Of a stretch of DNA of 64,000 bases, positions 10,270-22,068 are shown piece by piece. Where the stretch lies: NCBI RefSeq assembly GCF_020921035.1, contig NC_063158.1, forward strand, positions 15,358,001-15,422,000, read 5' to 3'. Every line of letters starts with the position of its first letter. Positions within the stretch are counted from its first letter, which is position 1. The notes beneath the pieces are model-generated. The model made no database searches and was not told the DNA's origin. It was given only the letters and a program-made list of their open reading frames with translations. Position numbers and translations under genes: made by a program. Source of the DNA: Rhodamnia argentea (taxonomy: Eukaryota > Streptophyta > Magnoliopsida > Myrtales > Myrtaceae).

Positions 10270-12147
10270 CTATTCATTTGAAAATCCAGTATTGACTACT
10301 CGGGTGTTCCCAAACAGAAGCAAAAGACTTGTTGAACTGGTTCAAGCTACTTCTCTTCTACAGAGAGAGGAATCGTTGAGAGAGAAATCATCAGAGCCAT
10401 TGAATTGTTTTCGTTAAGGTATGTATATCTTGGCAGGTAATTTCTTGATCTCAACTCATCAGAGCTAATGATTCCGGGGAGCGTAGACTCATCCGTACAT
10501 ACCCTTTATACGGATTTCTTCTTCTTACTTTCTAGGCCCATCCTCAAGCTGAACAGCAGCTGCAAACCCAAATTTAATGGATCGCACTTGTCAAATTTTC
10601 TTGCCTCCAATGCATGTGTGACGGTATAGATTGGTCCATGAAGTCGAAGCTTGCCAAGAAATGTTTCTCTCAATCTAAATTGTTGTTGAGATATCTTATA
10701 ATCTTATCATTCATTGAAAGATATTGTACGATCTAGTGTTGTTTATTTGAGTCTGCCGGGGATATTGAGATTATTTACTTTGTTACGTTGCTTTGTAGGA
10801 TCGGTTTTCACCTCTTTCGGAATGAAAGTTGAAGAATTTTTCTCGGGGTTTGCTCCGACAATGAAGTTTTAACAGGAGTTTGAAGAGTCTATAGTCCTAA
10901 CAGTGGGGAATACTACTGTCGAGCATGTCCGTCCAATCTTAAACTTTCGTTAGAAACTACCTTCCATTTTGCTCATTTGCTTCCTGCTTTTCCTGCGGCT
11001 TTTAGTACAATACTCTCGATGTGCGCGAGCCCAACCAAAACGGACGAAATTCAATATGAGACAATTGGCATTGAGGTGCGATTCATATGCGCCATCGACA
11101 GCAAAACAAGGGTTCCTGTTTTATTAAGCCCTAATTACAGCAAAATTTTCTGTTGAATGTAACCTTAATTTAAGGGTGAACTAAAATAAATATTGTATCT
11201 TGATATTTCTTTCATGTTTTTTCACTCTATTTCGTTGTGGTTGTGCATCGAATCCTAAGAGTTGGCACCCTAAAAAAGCCAACTTTTTTTTTTGTCAAAG
11301 AGTCAAATTTACTAAGAATTTATGTCACCTATTGTAAATCGGCCGTGGCGTTGGATACGATATCAACTCGGGCCAATGCCGATGAGGAAGTGCTAAAGGC
11401 TATTCAGACAAAAAGGAATCTCTCACTTGTGGATGTAGGAGATCTTGCGGAAATATCATCCGGGCCAATGCATGGAGCCTTGTGGAAAGATAACGCGTCT
11501 TCGCCTCGACTGAGTCAGTGATAGCTATTGAGCCCGATTGAAAACATAGATATCCCTCAGATCGGACAGTCAAACCATAGATGCTACGAAGTTGCCACCA
11601 AGGTTGCTTTGTAAGGGACCATGGGAAGGGTCGGCATTAGGGGACCAATGAACCGGGCGCTGTTTCAAAACCCTAACGTGAGAAGCAACAATATAGTGGT
11701 GGTCTCGCCATTTTTATCTGATCGCGAAATGACAGCAAAAGACGAGCACGACGTTACTGGCGGAGGAAAGAAAGTCTTGACGTCGCCGAAAGGAATAAGC
11801 CTCTAACTCAATTCTCGACCTCATAGAGCCTGACTTTTAAATTAGAGGGTACAGGGTTGATGAAATGATTTAAATTACAATCGTTGGTTAACGGAGGTAA
11901 TCAATAATTGTTTAAAGTTCCGTGGCTCCGGCATAACGGTCTTAAAGATGACGAGGGTAATACATCTAGTGATAAAGATAATAATAACAATTGTCGTCAA
12001 TCCTTGGTACGAAATTATGCCTGACTTTTTTTTTTTTTTTTATCATATCCTTTTTAGCTTGCCGACCAAATTATTGAGAAGCCAAGCATTACAAAATAGA
12101 ATCTTGCCATAAAAAAGAAAAAAACCGCTTAATGTATATAAAAAAAG
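10270..12147. other. Spacer with LTR fragment
   Basis: No gene recognised. Positions about 11145-11265 resemble the 3' half of the solo LTR at 40613-40995 (shared words: tttaagggtgaa, tatttcgttgt, gtgcatc, aatccta). This suggests an older, truncated copy of that LTR family. Plus-strand frames at 11237-11521 and 11621-11806 are unrecognised. 12001-12045 is T-rich. Confidence 0.45.
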
Positions 12148-12579
12148 GGCTAAGAATTCATTAAAAAAAAAAATAGAATCAATGATAATCGAAATGAGAA
12201 GTTCTTACAAGCCACCTCCAATCTTGACCGGAAAATTGTAAGTACAAATCTTGAAAAACAAAATCCGACATAGACTAAATGAAGAGGGTTGACATTCTTA
12301 GTTGATGATTCTGGTGATCCTGTTTCAGTTACTTCATAAATACTTGAGCATGGACATGCGATTCTGGAGCTCTTATCCTTACAATTCCAGGTCCAAACTT
12401 GGAAAAGCCAACTTACGAAAAGTAAGAGGGTCAGTTGTCTTGCTTGATGATAATTGTGATCTCGTTCATGCAGAAATTGCCTTTGTTTTATTTTGTGCAA
12501 GTACTTCCGCAATGACATGCGCTTCTGGAACTCTTATCCTTACAATTTTCGGTCAAAACCTTGAAAATATATTTTGGGA

Positions 12580-12762
12580 TTTTACTAGCATAACAATTTT
12601 TTTGGTGACTGAGAGAATAACACAATGTTGTGAACCACAAATTCTTGAAAAAAGTAAACCCTAGGACCCTATAATAATTTTAATTATTTGTTATCTATTT
12701 TTTTGTGGTTCACAACATGCTGTCAATCTCACAGTAAAAAAAAAAAAAAGGTAAGCAAGCAA
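12580..12762. mobile_element. Small inverted-repeat (MITE-like) insertion
   Basis: 'tgttgtgaaccacaaa' at about 12623-12640 is mirrored by 'ttttgtggttcacaaca' at about 12701-12717. Outer arms with 'gtgactgagag' and 'caatctcacagt' also pair. The element is missing from the two other copies of this upstream region. I did not resolve its exact ends. Confidence 0.5.
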
Positions 12763-12774
12763 GCTCTCATGTAA

Positions 12775-12898
12775 GCATATTCCATATTTCGCACTAGCTA
12801 TCCGGGTTGCTCAATTTTGACTTCCGCCTATGTTTTGCATATTCCATATTTCGCACTAGCTATCCGGGTTGCTCAATTCTGACTTCCGCCTATGTTTT
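12775..12898. repeat. 62-bp tandem duplication
   Basis: Two adjacent 62-bp units start at 12775 and 12837, both beginning GCATATTCCATATTTCGCAC. They differ at one base (tttga versus tctga). Confidence 0.9.
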
Positions 12899-13284
12899 AT
12901 ATGGGTTTTTCCACACTCTTTCAAGGACCAATTTCCTATCATGCCCCAATTCATTTTATCGTAATTTCTATACAAAGTGACCTACCACACAAATAACTGT
13001 TCATTTGAAAATCCTCACGTATCTGTGGTACCACATTTTGCATAGGAACTACGACAAAATGAATTCGGGTATAATATGATGCAATGGGGAATTGAACTAT
13101 GGAGCGTCCTTAGATGGATCACTCGTCCCATGCGCATACAGATTGGTTTTCCTTTTCTACTCGAATCTCTCCATTTGAACTTAGCTGGTTTCTTGACATT
13201 TCCTTGAGGCCACATCGTTCTTGACTAGAGAAAACACGTTCTACTACCAGTCGATAGATCAAGATTTCGAAATACGACGGAAGG

Positions 13285-13925
13285 TCTTAAGGGTACTATA
13301 TTTGGTGCGTTTAAGAGAGCTTTCAAAGAATTACTTTGCATCTAGACAAAATGACTTTCTCATTAATGTCTTTTACTTAATGCAAATATTTTTGGGTAAT
13401 ACACTTTCAAAAGCAACTTTGGCCACACGATCCTCACCATCCCAACTTCCTCTTGTCCGCCGTCGCCACCCTTGCCACCTCCTCGACCCCCGTCCCGCAG
13501 CGACCCTTGTCACGCGATCATCGAAGACTCTTGTGTGACCCTTGGCCCAAGATTTGAAAGGGTTTCATCTGGGTGAAGCTTGTCTGCGTCGAGCAAACCT
13601 TGATGAAGCTCGACGTTGTGCAACCCTCGACGAGCTAGATGTTGGAGCCACGACCGTGTCTGTCTGAGAGAGGCGATGAACATTGTGTCTAGAATAATAG
13701 CAAGGGCAAAACACGAATGTCAAACATTAGTGACGGTAAGAATGGATAAAAAAGCAATTCATTAAACCCTTGAAGTAGCATTTTTAGAATGCTTAAAGCT
13801 CAAAACTCGCACTAAAGGCGTCTGAGATTGTGTTACCAAACGCTTAAAACTTTGTCTCTAAGGGCCTTTGAAGATCCAAATCTCATTGAAAATACTACGC
13901 CAAAGGCAGCTCAAGTGATTTTTAT
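13285..13925. repeat. Possible MITE with GC-rich centre
   Basis: Left wording 'tttggtgcgttta' (about 13300) and right wording 'ttaccaaacgctta' (about 13835) are roughly inverted. The core (13430-13650) is GC-rich and unlike the flanks. Similar 'gccaaacgct' and 'actaaacgctgc' wording occurs at 24660-24800. The ends are not firm. Confidence 0.3.
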
Positions 13926-14650
13926 TAGGAGTGATTGGTTTTCGATCCGGTCCGATTCTCCTCAAGAAGCGGGAGCTGGACTAGTGGTCCCAGTTCCCAT
14001 TTTTCGGAACTGGAGACCGGACTAGCCATCTGGGGACCGAGAACCAGACCGGACCGACAGTCCCATCAGGTTCCCAAGCGGTTCTAAAGAACTAGTAAAC
14101 CCAGCTTTCGGACCTCTTGGACCATGGCGCACTAAAGTAGAAACTTCAGATGGATGTTTTCCTTGCGCACTCGTGGTAGCTTGAGAAAATGGCTGCTGAA
14201 TATTTGAATTGGCAAGTCACTGTATTTCTGCTTTTCCCTGGATGCAGCTAACCCAGGTTTCTGACCTCTTGGATTATAGCCAACTGAAGTAGAAACTTCA
14301 TATGGAGGTTTCACTTGCACTGTTGCACAGTCGTGGAAGCCAGAGAAAATTGCCGCGGAAAATTTTGACTTGACAAGTCATTATAGTTCTGCTTTTCTGT
14401 GAACATAGATAAGCCAGCTTCCCAGTATCCATATGTTAAGTTATGATGTCTATCAGGCCTCATCATAACCCTAAATCTGTTGAGGATTACTTTTAAAAAT
14501 TAAAAAAAAAATTCAACATGTTCGGTCCTACCCTTGAAACCAGGAACCTAACCGCCCAGCTATTGGTTTTAATTTTAAGAATCGTGAACCGGACTATCGC
14601 CCTCTAGAATTGGAAACTGGGCCACTGGTTCCGATTCGGACAGTTCAATT
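13926..14650. repeat. Inverted-repeat element with GGTTC/GACCGG arms and internal ~152-bp tandem pair
   Basis: The arms are rich in 'ccggtccgattc' (about 13945) and 'ggttccgattcgga' (about 14625). They resemble the MITE at 45981-46541 and the fragment at the window's right end. Inside, a segment containing 'gtagaaacttca' (14140 and 14291), 'ctgcttttc' (14227 and 14390) and 'gacctcttgga' (14112 and 14263) is duplicated at a spacing of about 152 bp with obvious divergence. Confidence 0.55.
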
Positions 14651-16849
14651 TGCTCATCTTTAGGTTTTATAGCCTTTGGGATTTCACACAGAGGAGTGTA
14701 CGCATCAATTTTAGAGTTAGTTGCAATGCGTACATAAGGACTGTAAATACCTCAGCTAGTCATCATCATTCGACTAACTCAAAATCTCAGAGGAAGACAT
14801 TCTCAATTTTTATTCCATTATATCAGGTGTATATGTTTTTTCTTTTCTGGCCTACTACTGATATCGTGAATTTTTAGGATATCCACGTCGAAAAACGTTG
14901 ATTGATATCACATCAATTGACCTCCATCTCACTCTTACATCTAGGTGACTCACAAATTGTTGTTAATCATAATCTCTCCCTATGATCTTTTTGAGCTCAA
15001 GAGTCTCATTTCCATACGTGTCGCCACTAGTACTAGATACAATTAGCCGTGTGGGAAAGCAATCTCAAGCAAACCTGTCTGCCATTCCTATCATTCACAT
15101 TTCATATGTCTACGCGTGTCACCATTCGCGTCTTTGATGATTACAGCACATCCTGTTGAATGGGTCCGCCTTTTCGTGGGGCGAAGGTAACACAATATGA
15201 AAAAGAAAAGTCAAAAAGCATGTGGAGAGGAAAAAGAAGAGGGGAAAGAGGACTACATCTTCCGACGAAAATTCGATGGTTAAATAATGTCGAAATTAGC
15301 TCGAATTACAGGATAATGTTCGTGAGACCGAGGTCCATGAATTGATCGGTTTTGTTCGTTGAAAATATTTTCCAAGTTATCTCTTGTAGTCTCAGATCGT
15401 GATTAGATTTTCTTGCTCAATTTGTGTAAATCCACGTTCGAGGTGATGAAATACTATTGTATTATTGATGTTGAGCCTCTAGAGTGTAGCTAAAGAAGAA
15501 CCTTTGTGATGCGTGTGCGGGATGGAAAATGCTTTTTGAGTGATCAAGGAAGGAATTGACGGCCGAACATAGTACGTGGGGATGGATGTCGATGATTGAA
15601 TGCAAATGTAGGATAACTTCGATCACCATCGAGGCGTAGAGGATGCACTACAAGCCAAGGATACAGATTGGGATCGACGAAGTTCATCACAAAGGTTTAA
15701 AAGAATAATCACCCGCTAAGGATATAAGACTTTGGGATAAGAAAGCTCACCAATAAGGCCTAAAGGATTATCACCAATCGACAATATAGTGCTTTTTGGT
15801 TCACCACCGAGGAGTAATCCACTTTTCAATGATAAAGAAGCCAATATATGAGTTATCCACTCTCAAAATATATTCCTTCAAACAAAAGAAAATCTCATGT
15901 GTTCTCATTTATCAAATCTTCACTATTTACAAATGAGGATTCGCCTCTTCTTATAGTGGGACCAATACATAGGAAATAGACTAAACATTAAAGACACCGG
16001 AATTACCCATCTAATAAAGCCATAGGAACTAGAAAACACATTAAATTCCTAGGAACCAGAAAATGCAGTAAAATACCTAGAAACTAGAACTTTTACTCTT
16101 GAAACCTATAGCACAATTAAGACTCATGAAGACCTAGGAACTAAGAATGCAACAATCACATAAAGACTTGAAAATCTGACTATCCAATATTATTCACCTT
16201 CCAAAATTCGTCCACCAGCCTTGACTAGTAAATAACCATTTATGGAGTTCAACAATTGTCCAAGGAAATTGCTAAGAATAGCCCACCATTGTTCAAGATC
16301 TTGCCCTCACCCATCAACATGGCTGACCACGAGTCGACTTCAAGGGACAATTGCAAGAAGATGGCTTCCTCTGTTATTCTTCTTGATTTTGAGCTATGTC
16401 CAAGCTCTATCCATGGCCTTCGAGATCTCTTCCTCGCCTGTGGCATGGCGAGACTAGATCTGGAGGCACGATTCCAGTCTCGATGTGGACGAAAAATGAC
16501 TACGCTCCACTATGATGATGGAGGGGTGGCTTGGCCGTCAACGAGGTCGACCACGAGGGGACAACGGAGGAAGATAGGGTTGCCCATGGAGACACCGACC
16601 ACTGTTGACGGCCAAATCTGGATAGCCCCCAAGCGTCCCGACCATGGCGAAGCAGACAAACGAAGAAGATGAAGCCAGAGAAAGGAAATCTAGAAATATC
16701 GCATCAATGTTTTAAAATTTAATTCAAGACTTGTGTCAATTTTTAAGTGGATATGAAAGAAAAATTAATGCCACATCAATAATTGACGTGGCGGTAACAA
16801 ACCATTGAATATTTTCTCCTATTTAAGGGGTACTAGAAACATATAGAAT
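14651..16849. other. Repetitive spacer, no gene recognised
   Basis: 15480-16000 reads like a decayed LTR or leader (repeated 'tcaccaa..gg' phrases), but no paired copy was found. A 138-codon plus frame (16256-16672) is compositionally similar to transposon interiors here and matches no family I recognise. Confidence 0.35.
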
Positions 16850-18170
16850 AAAATATTGTGTGGACAAGCAATACAGTAAATCACGGATTGCACAAGGTGG
16901 CATGGCAAGTAATTTGCTCACCTAAAAAGGAAAGGGGATTAGGATTGTTCGACTTGAATATATGGAATAAAGTATTGTTAGGTCGGATGTTGTGGAACCT
17001 CATCAATCGCCCGTCCTCTTCTCTTTGGAGTATATGGGTTCACAACACCAAATGCAGAGTCACTCCAATTATGTAGATCAACATTAGGGGCAGTATGGCT
17101 TGGAGTTGGCATTATCTTCTTAAATTTTGACCTATTTTAACCTCTGTTATCCATAGCTCAGGGTACTATTGTTGAGAAATCTATTATGAACTCAGACATG
17201 TGGGACAGGTTGTGGAGTGATATAACCTAATTTGGACTAGCGGCAATAGCAAACATAATTTTATTGGCTAGCTTGTTTGCAGAAAAAGACTACCAACAGC
17301 AAAGATTGTCGGCTAATGGATGGCTTTGGTTGATATCCGGTGTAACTTTTGCAGGATTAGTATATAAGAAAGAAGATATTTATTCTTCCAGTGTGAGTGG
17401 ATAGGTAGCATATATGGCCTAGGAAGCACCAAAACTCTCGGGGGGTCTCCATATCGTGTTCGACATTCTCCGACACTCCAACACTCTCACGAGCAATCGA
17501 CACGTCGTCGACGATCTAGACATGCCAGTAACACACGAGTCCAGTATCTCAAAGAGACATTTCGACACGCACGAGGTCAATTTTAAGCATTTTTCAATAA
17601 ATTTGGAATCAAAATATAAATTTATCAAAAAAAACATATACTTAAATCATATATCCAGCCATCCCAAAATTAATATATTCAACCAGGAAAAAAAAATTAA
17701 TCGTTAATTCCTAAAAGAAAAGGAAGAAGAAGAATAAACTCTCCGCTACATGATAATTTATCATGTATATATAAAAATATACATTTAATATACAACATAT
17801 CCAAACATATCGAAATTTTTTATTTTTTAATAAATGACATGTCGGCGTGTCGTGTTGTGTCTCATATCACATGTCACGTGTCGGTGTCGATGCTACTTAA
17901 CATATAGCGCAGTATCCTTATACAAGGATGGAATGAGGAACTTCAATGGATGGTTAAAGCAACAAAGGGAAAAGACTTTGTGGCAAGACTCCTCAAGGTA
18001 TCCTTTCTAGCAACCACGTATGGCATTTGGATGGAGCACAACCGTAGGCGGGTTCAAAACAAGTCGACGAACATCCACATTACTTTGGCTAACGTGCGTA
18101 AATATGTAAAAGGTAGAACTTCACCCTACCGAAAATTAGTCCTTCTTAGACAAATATTGTTTTAGTTACT
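16850..18170 (+). pseudogene. LINE (non-LTR retrotransposon) 3' end, interrupted
   Basis: 16858-17076 reads HKVAWQVICSPKKERGLGLF, then NKVLLGRMLWNLINRP, the region after the reverse transcriptase core of plant L1-type LINEs. 17280-17400 gives, over several frames and stops, RLPTA, then C-x-x-C (CNFC), then LFFQCEW, typical of the zf-RVT domain. 17950-18165 (TTYGIWMEHNRRRVQNKS) is the zf-RVT tail. Frames are broken throughout. A separate element (about 17410-17895) splits the zf-RVT region. Confidence 0.8.
17410..17895. mobile_element. Inverted-repeat element nested in LINE
   Basis: The left arm 'aggaagcacc..ctcggg..cgacactcc' pairs loosely with the right arm 'gtcggcgtgtcgtg..gtgtcggtgtcgatgct'. 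The interior is AT-rich. LINE sequence resumes on both sides. 'gcatata' and 'acatata' at the edges may be a target duplication. Confidence 0.55.
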
Positions 18171-18667
18171 ATGTGGATACTTTCTAACTCCATCTTTTTG
18201 AACTATTAGCTCTATTTACATCTTACACACACAAAAATCACTATTTAAGATCCATAACCTTTCTTTTAAAAAATTTCTTTCAAAGCACCAATGGTAACTT
18301 CATTCAAACTAAGATTATCTACGGTGATTGTAGACACTTTTTTTTTCTACTACCAAATCGTAGATGCAATTCTCAACCATATCCACTCCTTGCCCTTGTG
18401 ACTAAACACAATCACAAAGTTGATGTTCTTCTATGCAACTTCACTTGGGCAAGGACCATGTTCCTCATCTTGAGGAGCATGCTTGTAAAGGTGCTTATAC
18501 ATAATATTCTCGGGGTCGTATCTCGAGCATCCAATGCCCCGTTTACGTGATATCTACGTAATAAAACTTGTAATGAGAGCTTTCTGATGAGCTCAATATT
18601 AATGGACTGAATTGAAAAATCAAGGATCCGATATTTTGGCTAAAGCGGGGCAATACACTTGGGTCTA

Positions 18668-19515
18668 GGGAAAATTATCCAAAAAACCTAGACATATTGC
18701 AGTTTTGTCAATTGAGTCATAAACTATTTAATTTTATTAATTGAGTTCTAAACCTTTTTATATTTGCAAATTTAGTGCATCGGCCAATTTTAGCAAGAAA
18801 TTGCTAATATGGACTCTGGCTATCTTATATGGCACTGCTGATGTTGACGTAGATAATTTTTAACAAGTATAATTTTTTTAACTTATTTATTTATTCATTT
18901 ATTTTCTTATGTCTCCCTTTTTCATTTTTTTTAATTTCTTTCCATTTTTCCCTCCGTAGGCCTCAAACAATGGCCCTCGTTGGATCAGGTGAGGGCAGCC
19001 CTTCATCAAATCTACACGGGCAAGGGTTGCCCTTGCCCGCCCAAGTAAGGGCAGCCCACACCCGCCCAGGTGAAGGCTACCCTCGGTTGATCCAATGAGC
19101 GTGGCCCTTGCCAACCCAAGCTCGAGTGTCCCTCAAGGCCAATGAGGGCAACCCTTGCCTAAGGCCAACGGCTTCCACCAATTATTGACAAGGCCTAGCG
19201 ATGACTTGCTGGGGGCCGAGGGGGAGGGGGTGGTGGGGGTGGGGGAGAAGAGAAAAAAAGAAAAGAAGGAAAAGAGAAAAAATAAATAAATAAAAGAATC
19301 AGACAAAAAATGTTAAATACTATTAGCAATTGTCTTTGTGATGATCGGCCATACAACATAGGACCGTTGGCATCCACGTTTCCGTCAAAATTGGGCGAAT
19401 AGATTCAATTGGAAAAATATGAAAAAGTTTAAGACTCATTGGCAAAATTGAATTATTTAAGGCTGAATTGACAAAAGTGCAGTCTGTTTATGACTTCTTA
19501 AACAGTTTTCCCCCG
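18668..19515. mobile_element. Fold-back element, 'cctaaacc/ttgtcaattgagtc' family (848 bp)
   Basis: The left arm (GGGAAAATTATCCAAAAAACC, then 'ttttgtcaattgagtc') is complementary to the right arm ending 'ggctgaattgacaaaagtgcag...aacagttttccc'. The arms are about 170 bp each. The centre is a GC-rich run of 'gggcagcccttgccc'-type repeats and a purine-rich stretch at 19210-19290. Relatives with the same arms lie at 56668-57044, 58138-58565 and 59700-60603, and probably at 23285-23610 and 44470-44850. Confidence 0.75.
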
Positions 19516-19841
19516 GGTCTATGAAATGGATATAATCTTAACCATCTCAAGCCATAAACAATTCGTTATTTACCATAATTAAGAGATGTGAAAATTTTTA
19601 CGCAAGTTCAAGAAATCTAAGTATTGTTGTGGGCATCAATACCTAATAGAATCGTCGACATATTTGACAATATATCGACCAAAGATTACTCCGTTGTCGT
19701 CCAAATAACTCGATATTTGTTGCGTGGAAAAACTTGTGATCCCTAAATTCAAATCACATATACAATCAAATTTTTGGAACCACAAACTTCTCGATAGCGC
19801 CTAAAAGTCAAAAACAGTCGTCGATCCCAAAGGGTCAAGAA

Positions 19842-20132
19842 TGTTGGAATATATAAATATTAAACCACGCCTTCTTCTAAAAACTTTTAGAACAGTTGGC
19901 TGCGGTCCCATAAAATCTTTTATGGTATCGGAGCAGAAGGTCCTAAGTTCAAATCTTTCCAGGCCCCTATTTGCCTCACCGATGAATATTTTCATGCTTA
20001 GCACTAAGCAAAAAGACCAGACTAAGCATGAGGGGGAGTGTTAGAATATATAAATATTAAACCACGCCTTACGCCTTCTTCTAAAAGCTTAAAATTTTAG
20101 AACAGTTAGCTGTGGTCTCATAAAATCTTTCA
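19842..20132 (+). mobile_element. TRIM (miniature LTR element, 291 bp)
   Basis: Two short terminal repeats, 19842-19922 and 20039-20132, share TGTTGGAATATATAAATATT (one change in the second). Directly after the first is TGGTATCGGAGC (19923-19934), a near match to the initiator-Met tRNA primer site TGGTATCAGAGC. Directly before the second is a purine tract GAGGGGGAG. There is no coding capacity. AAGAA flanks both sides (19837-19841, 20133-20137) as a perfect 5-bp target duplication. Confidence 0.85.
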
Positions 20133-20395
20133 AAGAAGAACCTTCGGAATTATGAGACAAGAATGAAAGAGGATTCCATTTGTGGAACCTTTTCTTAAGG
20201 TGAAAACACGATTCACTCTTCACTCCTAGCTACTTGGTCATGGGTCAAGAACACGATTCACTCTTGACAATCACTTTCCTAACAAATATCCCAGAACACG
20301 ATAAAAACTGTCCACACAAAGTTCAAACGTAGTCATAGTCAAATGTTCCATTTATTACAAAGTATCATCTTATTATTGCAAGGAGTACACCTAAA

Positions 20396-22006
20396 TTAAA
20401 ATGAAAACGGAGGAATACTTTGCTCATGCCGGAAAAAGTTGCCCGGATCGACGGTGGTCTTCACATGCACCAACCTGTCGAAGTTGTTCTTGAAGTACTT
20501 CTTTCCCCAAACGCTTGCTTGCTTGTAATCCGTGTTGCCTATCACGTTGTTCGTTCCTATGTCGAGATCTCTGTAGTTGATATAAGCTTCCCGAGGCGAT
20601 TTCGACACGTACTGCGCCATATAACTATAGAAGCTTCGTATCCAACTCACGTGCTTTGGAGCAGCCTCGTTGCCTCCCTCGGCATCTGTCCATGACGTAA
20701 GGTGCTGGATCTTGTACAAAACCCCAGCTCTGTGAGGGAAGGGAAGGGCAGATTCGGAAATTTCACCCATTTTCCCGCCATAGTGGTTCCAAATCATAAG
20801 AGGCACCCCTTCATCTTCCTCAAAGAACCTCTCCCACATCCCCTCTAAGCCACTCTCCGGGATTGGCTCCCTCACGTAATCCGATTTGTGCTTAAAGAAT
20901 ACTTTGGTGTTGGAGCTCTTGTTGAGCAAGATTTCCAAGGGCTCTCCGCTGAACCCTGCGAAGTAGAGGACCGACTCAATCCAGCTCATCTCGGTGCAGT
21001 CCTCTCTCGTGAGGTTGAGCTCCGGGAAGCTGCTCCTCGTCACGTCGAGGAGCGCGTCGACACCACCGAGGTAAAGGGTGTTGAACGACGCTTGCATCGT
21101 CCTCGTCCCGTTGGGGCCAGAGTTGAGGCTCTGCAAGATCACCCGGATGAATAGGTCGTCGGGGAGCTTGTTCCCGAGAAGTTGCCATTGAATCAAGAGC
21201 TTCGTCGCGTGTTGCTCCAACGTCCTCACGAGCGTGAACACGGTGACGGTTGGTGGCACCGGGACGAGCTTGACTTTCCAGGACACTACCACACCGAAGC
21301 TGCCGCCTCCTCCGCCTCGGATCGCCCAAAAGAGATCTTCCCCCATGGATTCTCTATCAAGGAGCTGCCCTTGCACGTCGACCAACTGGGCATCGATTAC
21401 GTTATCGGCTGCGAGGCCATATTTGCGCATCATCGTGCCATAGCCTCCACCACTGAAGTGACCGCCAACACCGATCGTGGGGCAGACGCCAGCCGGAAAG
21501 CCGAGGGCTTTGCTCTTCTCAGCGATCCTATAGTAAAGCTCGCCCAACGTTGCGCCCGATTGGACCCACGCTGTTTCGTCCTCCGCATCTACAGTGATCG
21601 ATCGGAGATTCACCATGTCAACCATGATGAACGGGACTTCAGACAAGTAGGAAAGGCCCTCGTAGTCGTGACCACCGCTTCGGATCCTTATTTGGAGTCC
21701 GTAACGCCGGGAGCAGATGATGGCGGCTTGGATGTGGGAGACACGGAGCGGTGTCACGATGAGTAAAGGTTTGGGAGCGAAAGGAGTCAAGAAGCGCAGG
21801 TTCTGTATGGTAATGTCCAAGACAGAAGAATACGAAGAGTTGATTGGAGTATAAACGAGATTGAAGATGGAGGTTGCGTTCTCGGAGTGAAGAGAGAGGC
21901 ATTGCAGGAAATTCATGGGAGTGCTCGTAGCAAAAGCTACCAGAGGAGCTGAAAAGAGGAGGACACATGCCAAGCGAAGATGCATAGTGAAGTTTTGCAT
22001 CTTCAT
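20396..22006 (-). CDS. BBE-like FAD-linked oxidoreductase, copy 3 (intact)
   Basis: An intronless 536-residue protein with signal peptide (about 1-26). Flavin anchors are His113 (RSGGHDYEG) and Cys175 ([18 protein letters not shown]). Other conserved parts are [19 protein letters not shown] in the FAD domain and NYRDLDIG in the BBE domain. Tyr189, Lys432, Gln434 and Tyr478 are present, as in copies 1, 4 and 5. The oxygen-gate position is Ile178, where those copies have Val. It has a one-residue deletion in the GF-SGEPLE loop relative to copy 4 and NHYGGKM instead of NPYGGKM. Met1 and Met3 are both possible starts; the first is used here. It is clearly related to copies 4-7 and more distant from copy 1. 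An alternative call is oligosaccharide dehydrogenase. Confidence 0.95.
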   Translation of the reverse strand: MKMQNFTMHLRLACVLLFSAPLVAFATSTPMNFLQCLSLHSENATSIFNLVYTPINSSYSSVLDITIQNLRFLTPFAPKPLLIVTPLRVSHIQAAIICSRRYGLQIRIRSGGHDYEGLSYLSEVPFIMVDMVNLRSITVDAEDETAWVQSGATLGELYYRIAEKSKALGFPAGVCPTIGVGGHFSGGGYGTMMRKYGLAADNVIDAQLVDVQGQLLDRESMGEDLFWAIRGGGGGSFGVVVSWKVKLVPVPPTVTVFTLVRTLEQHATKLLIQWQLLGNKLPDDLFIRVILQSLNSGPNGTRTMQASFNTLYLGGVDALLDVTRSSFPELNLTREDCTEMSWIESVLYFAGFSGEPLEILLNKSSNTKVFFKHKSDYVREPIPESGLEGMWERFFEEDEGVPLMIWNHYGGKMGEISESALPFPHRAGVLYKIQHLTSWTDAEGGNEAAPKHVSWIRSFYSYMAQYVSKSPREAYINYRDLDIGTNNVIGNTDYKQASVWGKKYFKNNFDRLVHVKTTVDPGNFFRHEQSIPPFSF

Positions 22007-22056
22007 TTGTTATTTTTGTTCCTTTCAAGGTTGCATTACCAACTATATGGAGGGTG

Positions 22057-22068
22057 CCTTATTTATAG
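22057..22068 (-). promoter_or_regulatory. TATA box of BBE copy 3
   Basis: CTATAAATAAGG on the minus strand, about 51 bp upstream of the ATG, at the same place as in copies 4-7. Confidence 0.7.

Larger units (their letters stand above)
12148..13012. repeat. Diverged third copy of the BBE copy 1 upstream region
   Basis: It matches 8081-8653 closely, from 'ggctaagaattcatt' to 'gacctaccacacaaataa', with scattered substitutions. It begins just upstream of the TATA position, so neither core promoter nor coding sequence is present. It is interrupted by about 230 bp near 12556-12785 and contains a 62-bp tandem duplication. It is an older relic than the 8654-9880 copy. Confidence 0.85.

Noticed and set aside
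12640-12720. Inverted repeat considered as a transcription terminator or structured RNA
   Set aside because: It is absent from the other two copies of the same upstream region, and its outer arms also pair, so a MITE explains it better.
16256-16672. 138-codon plus-strand frame
   Set aside because: Composition is like the GC-rich interiors of local repeats and no family signature is visible.
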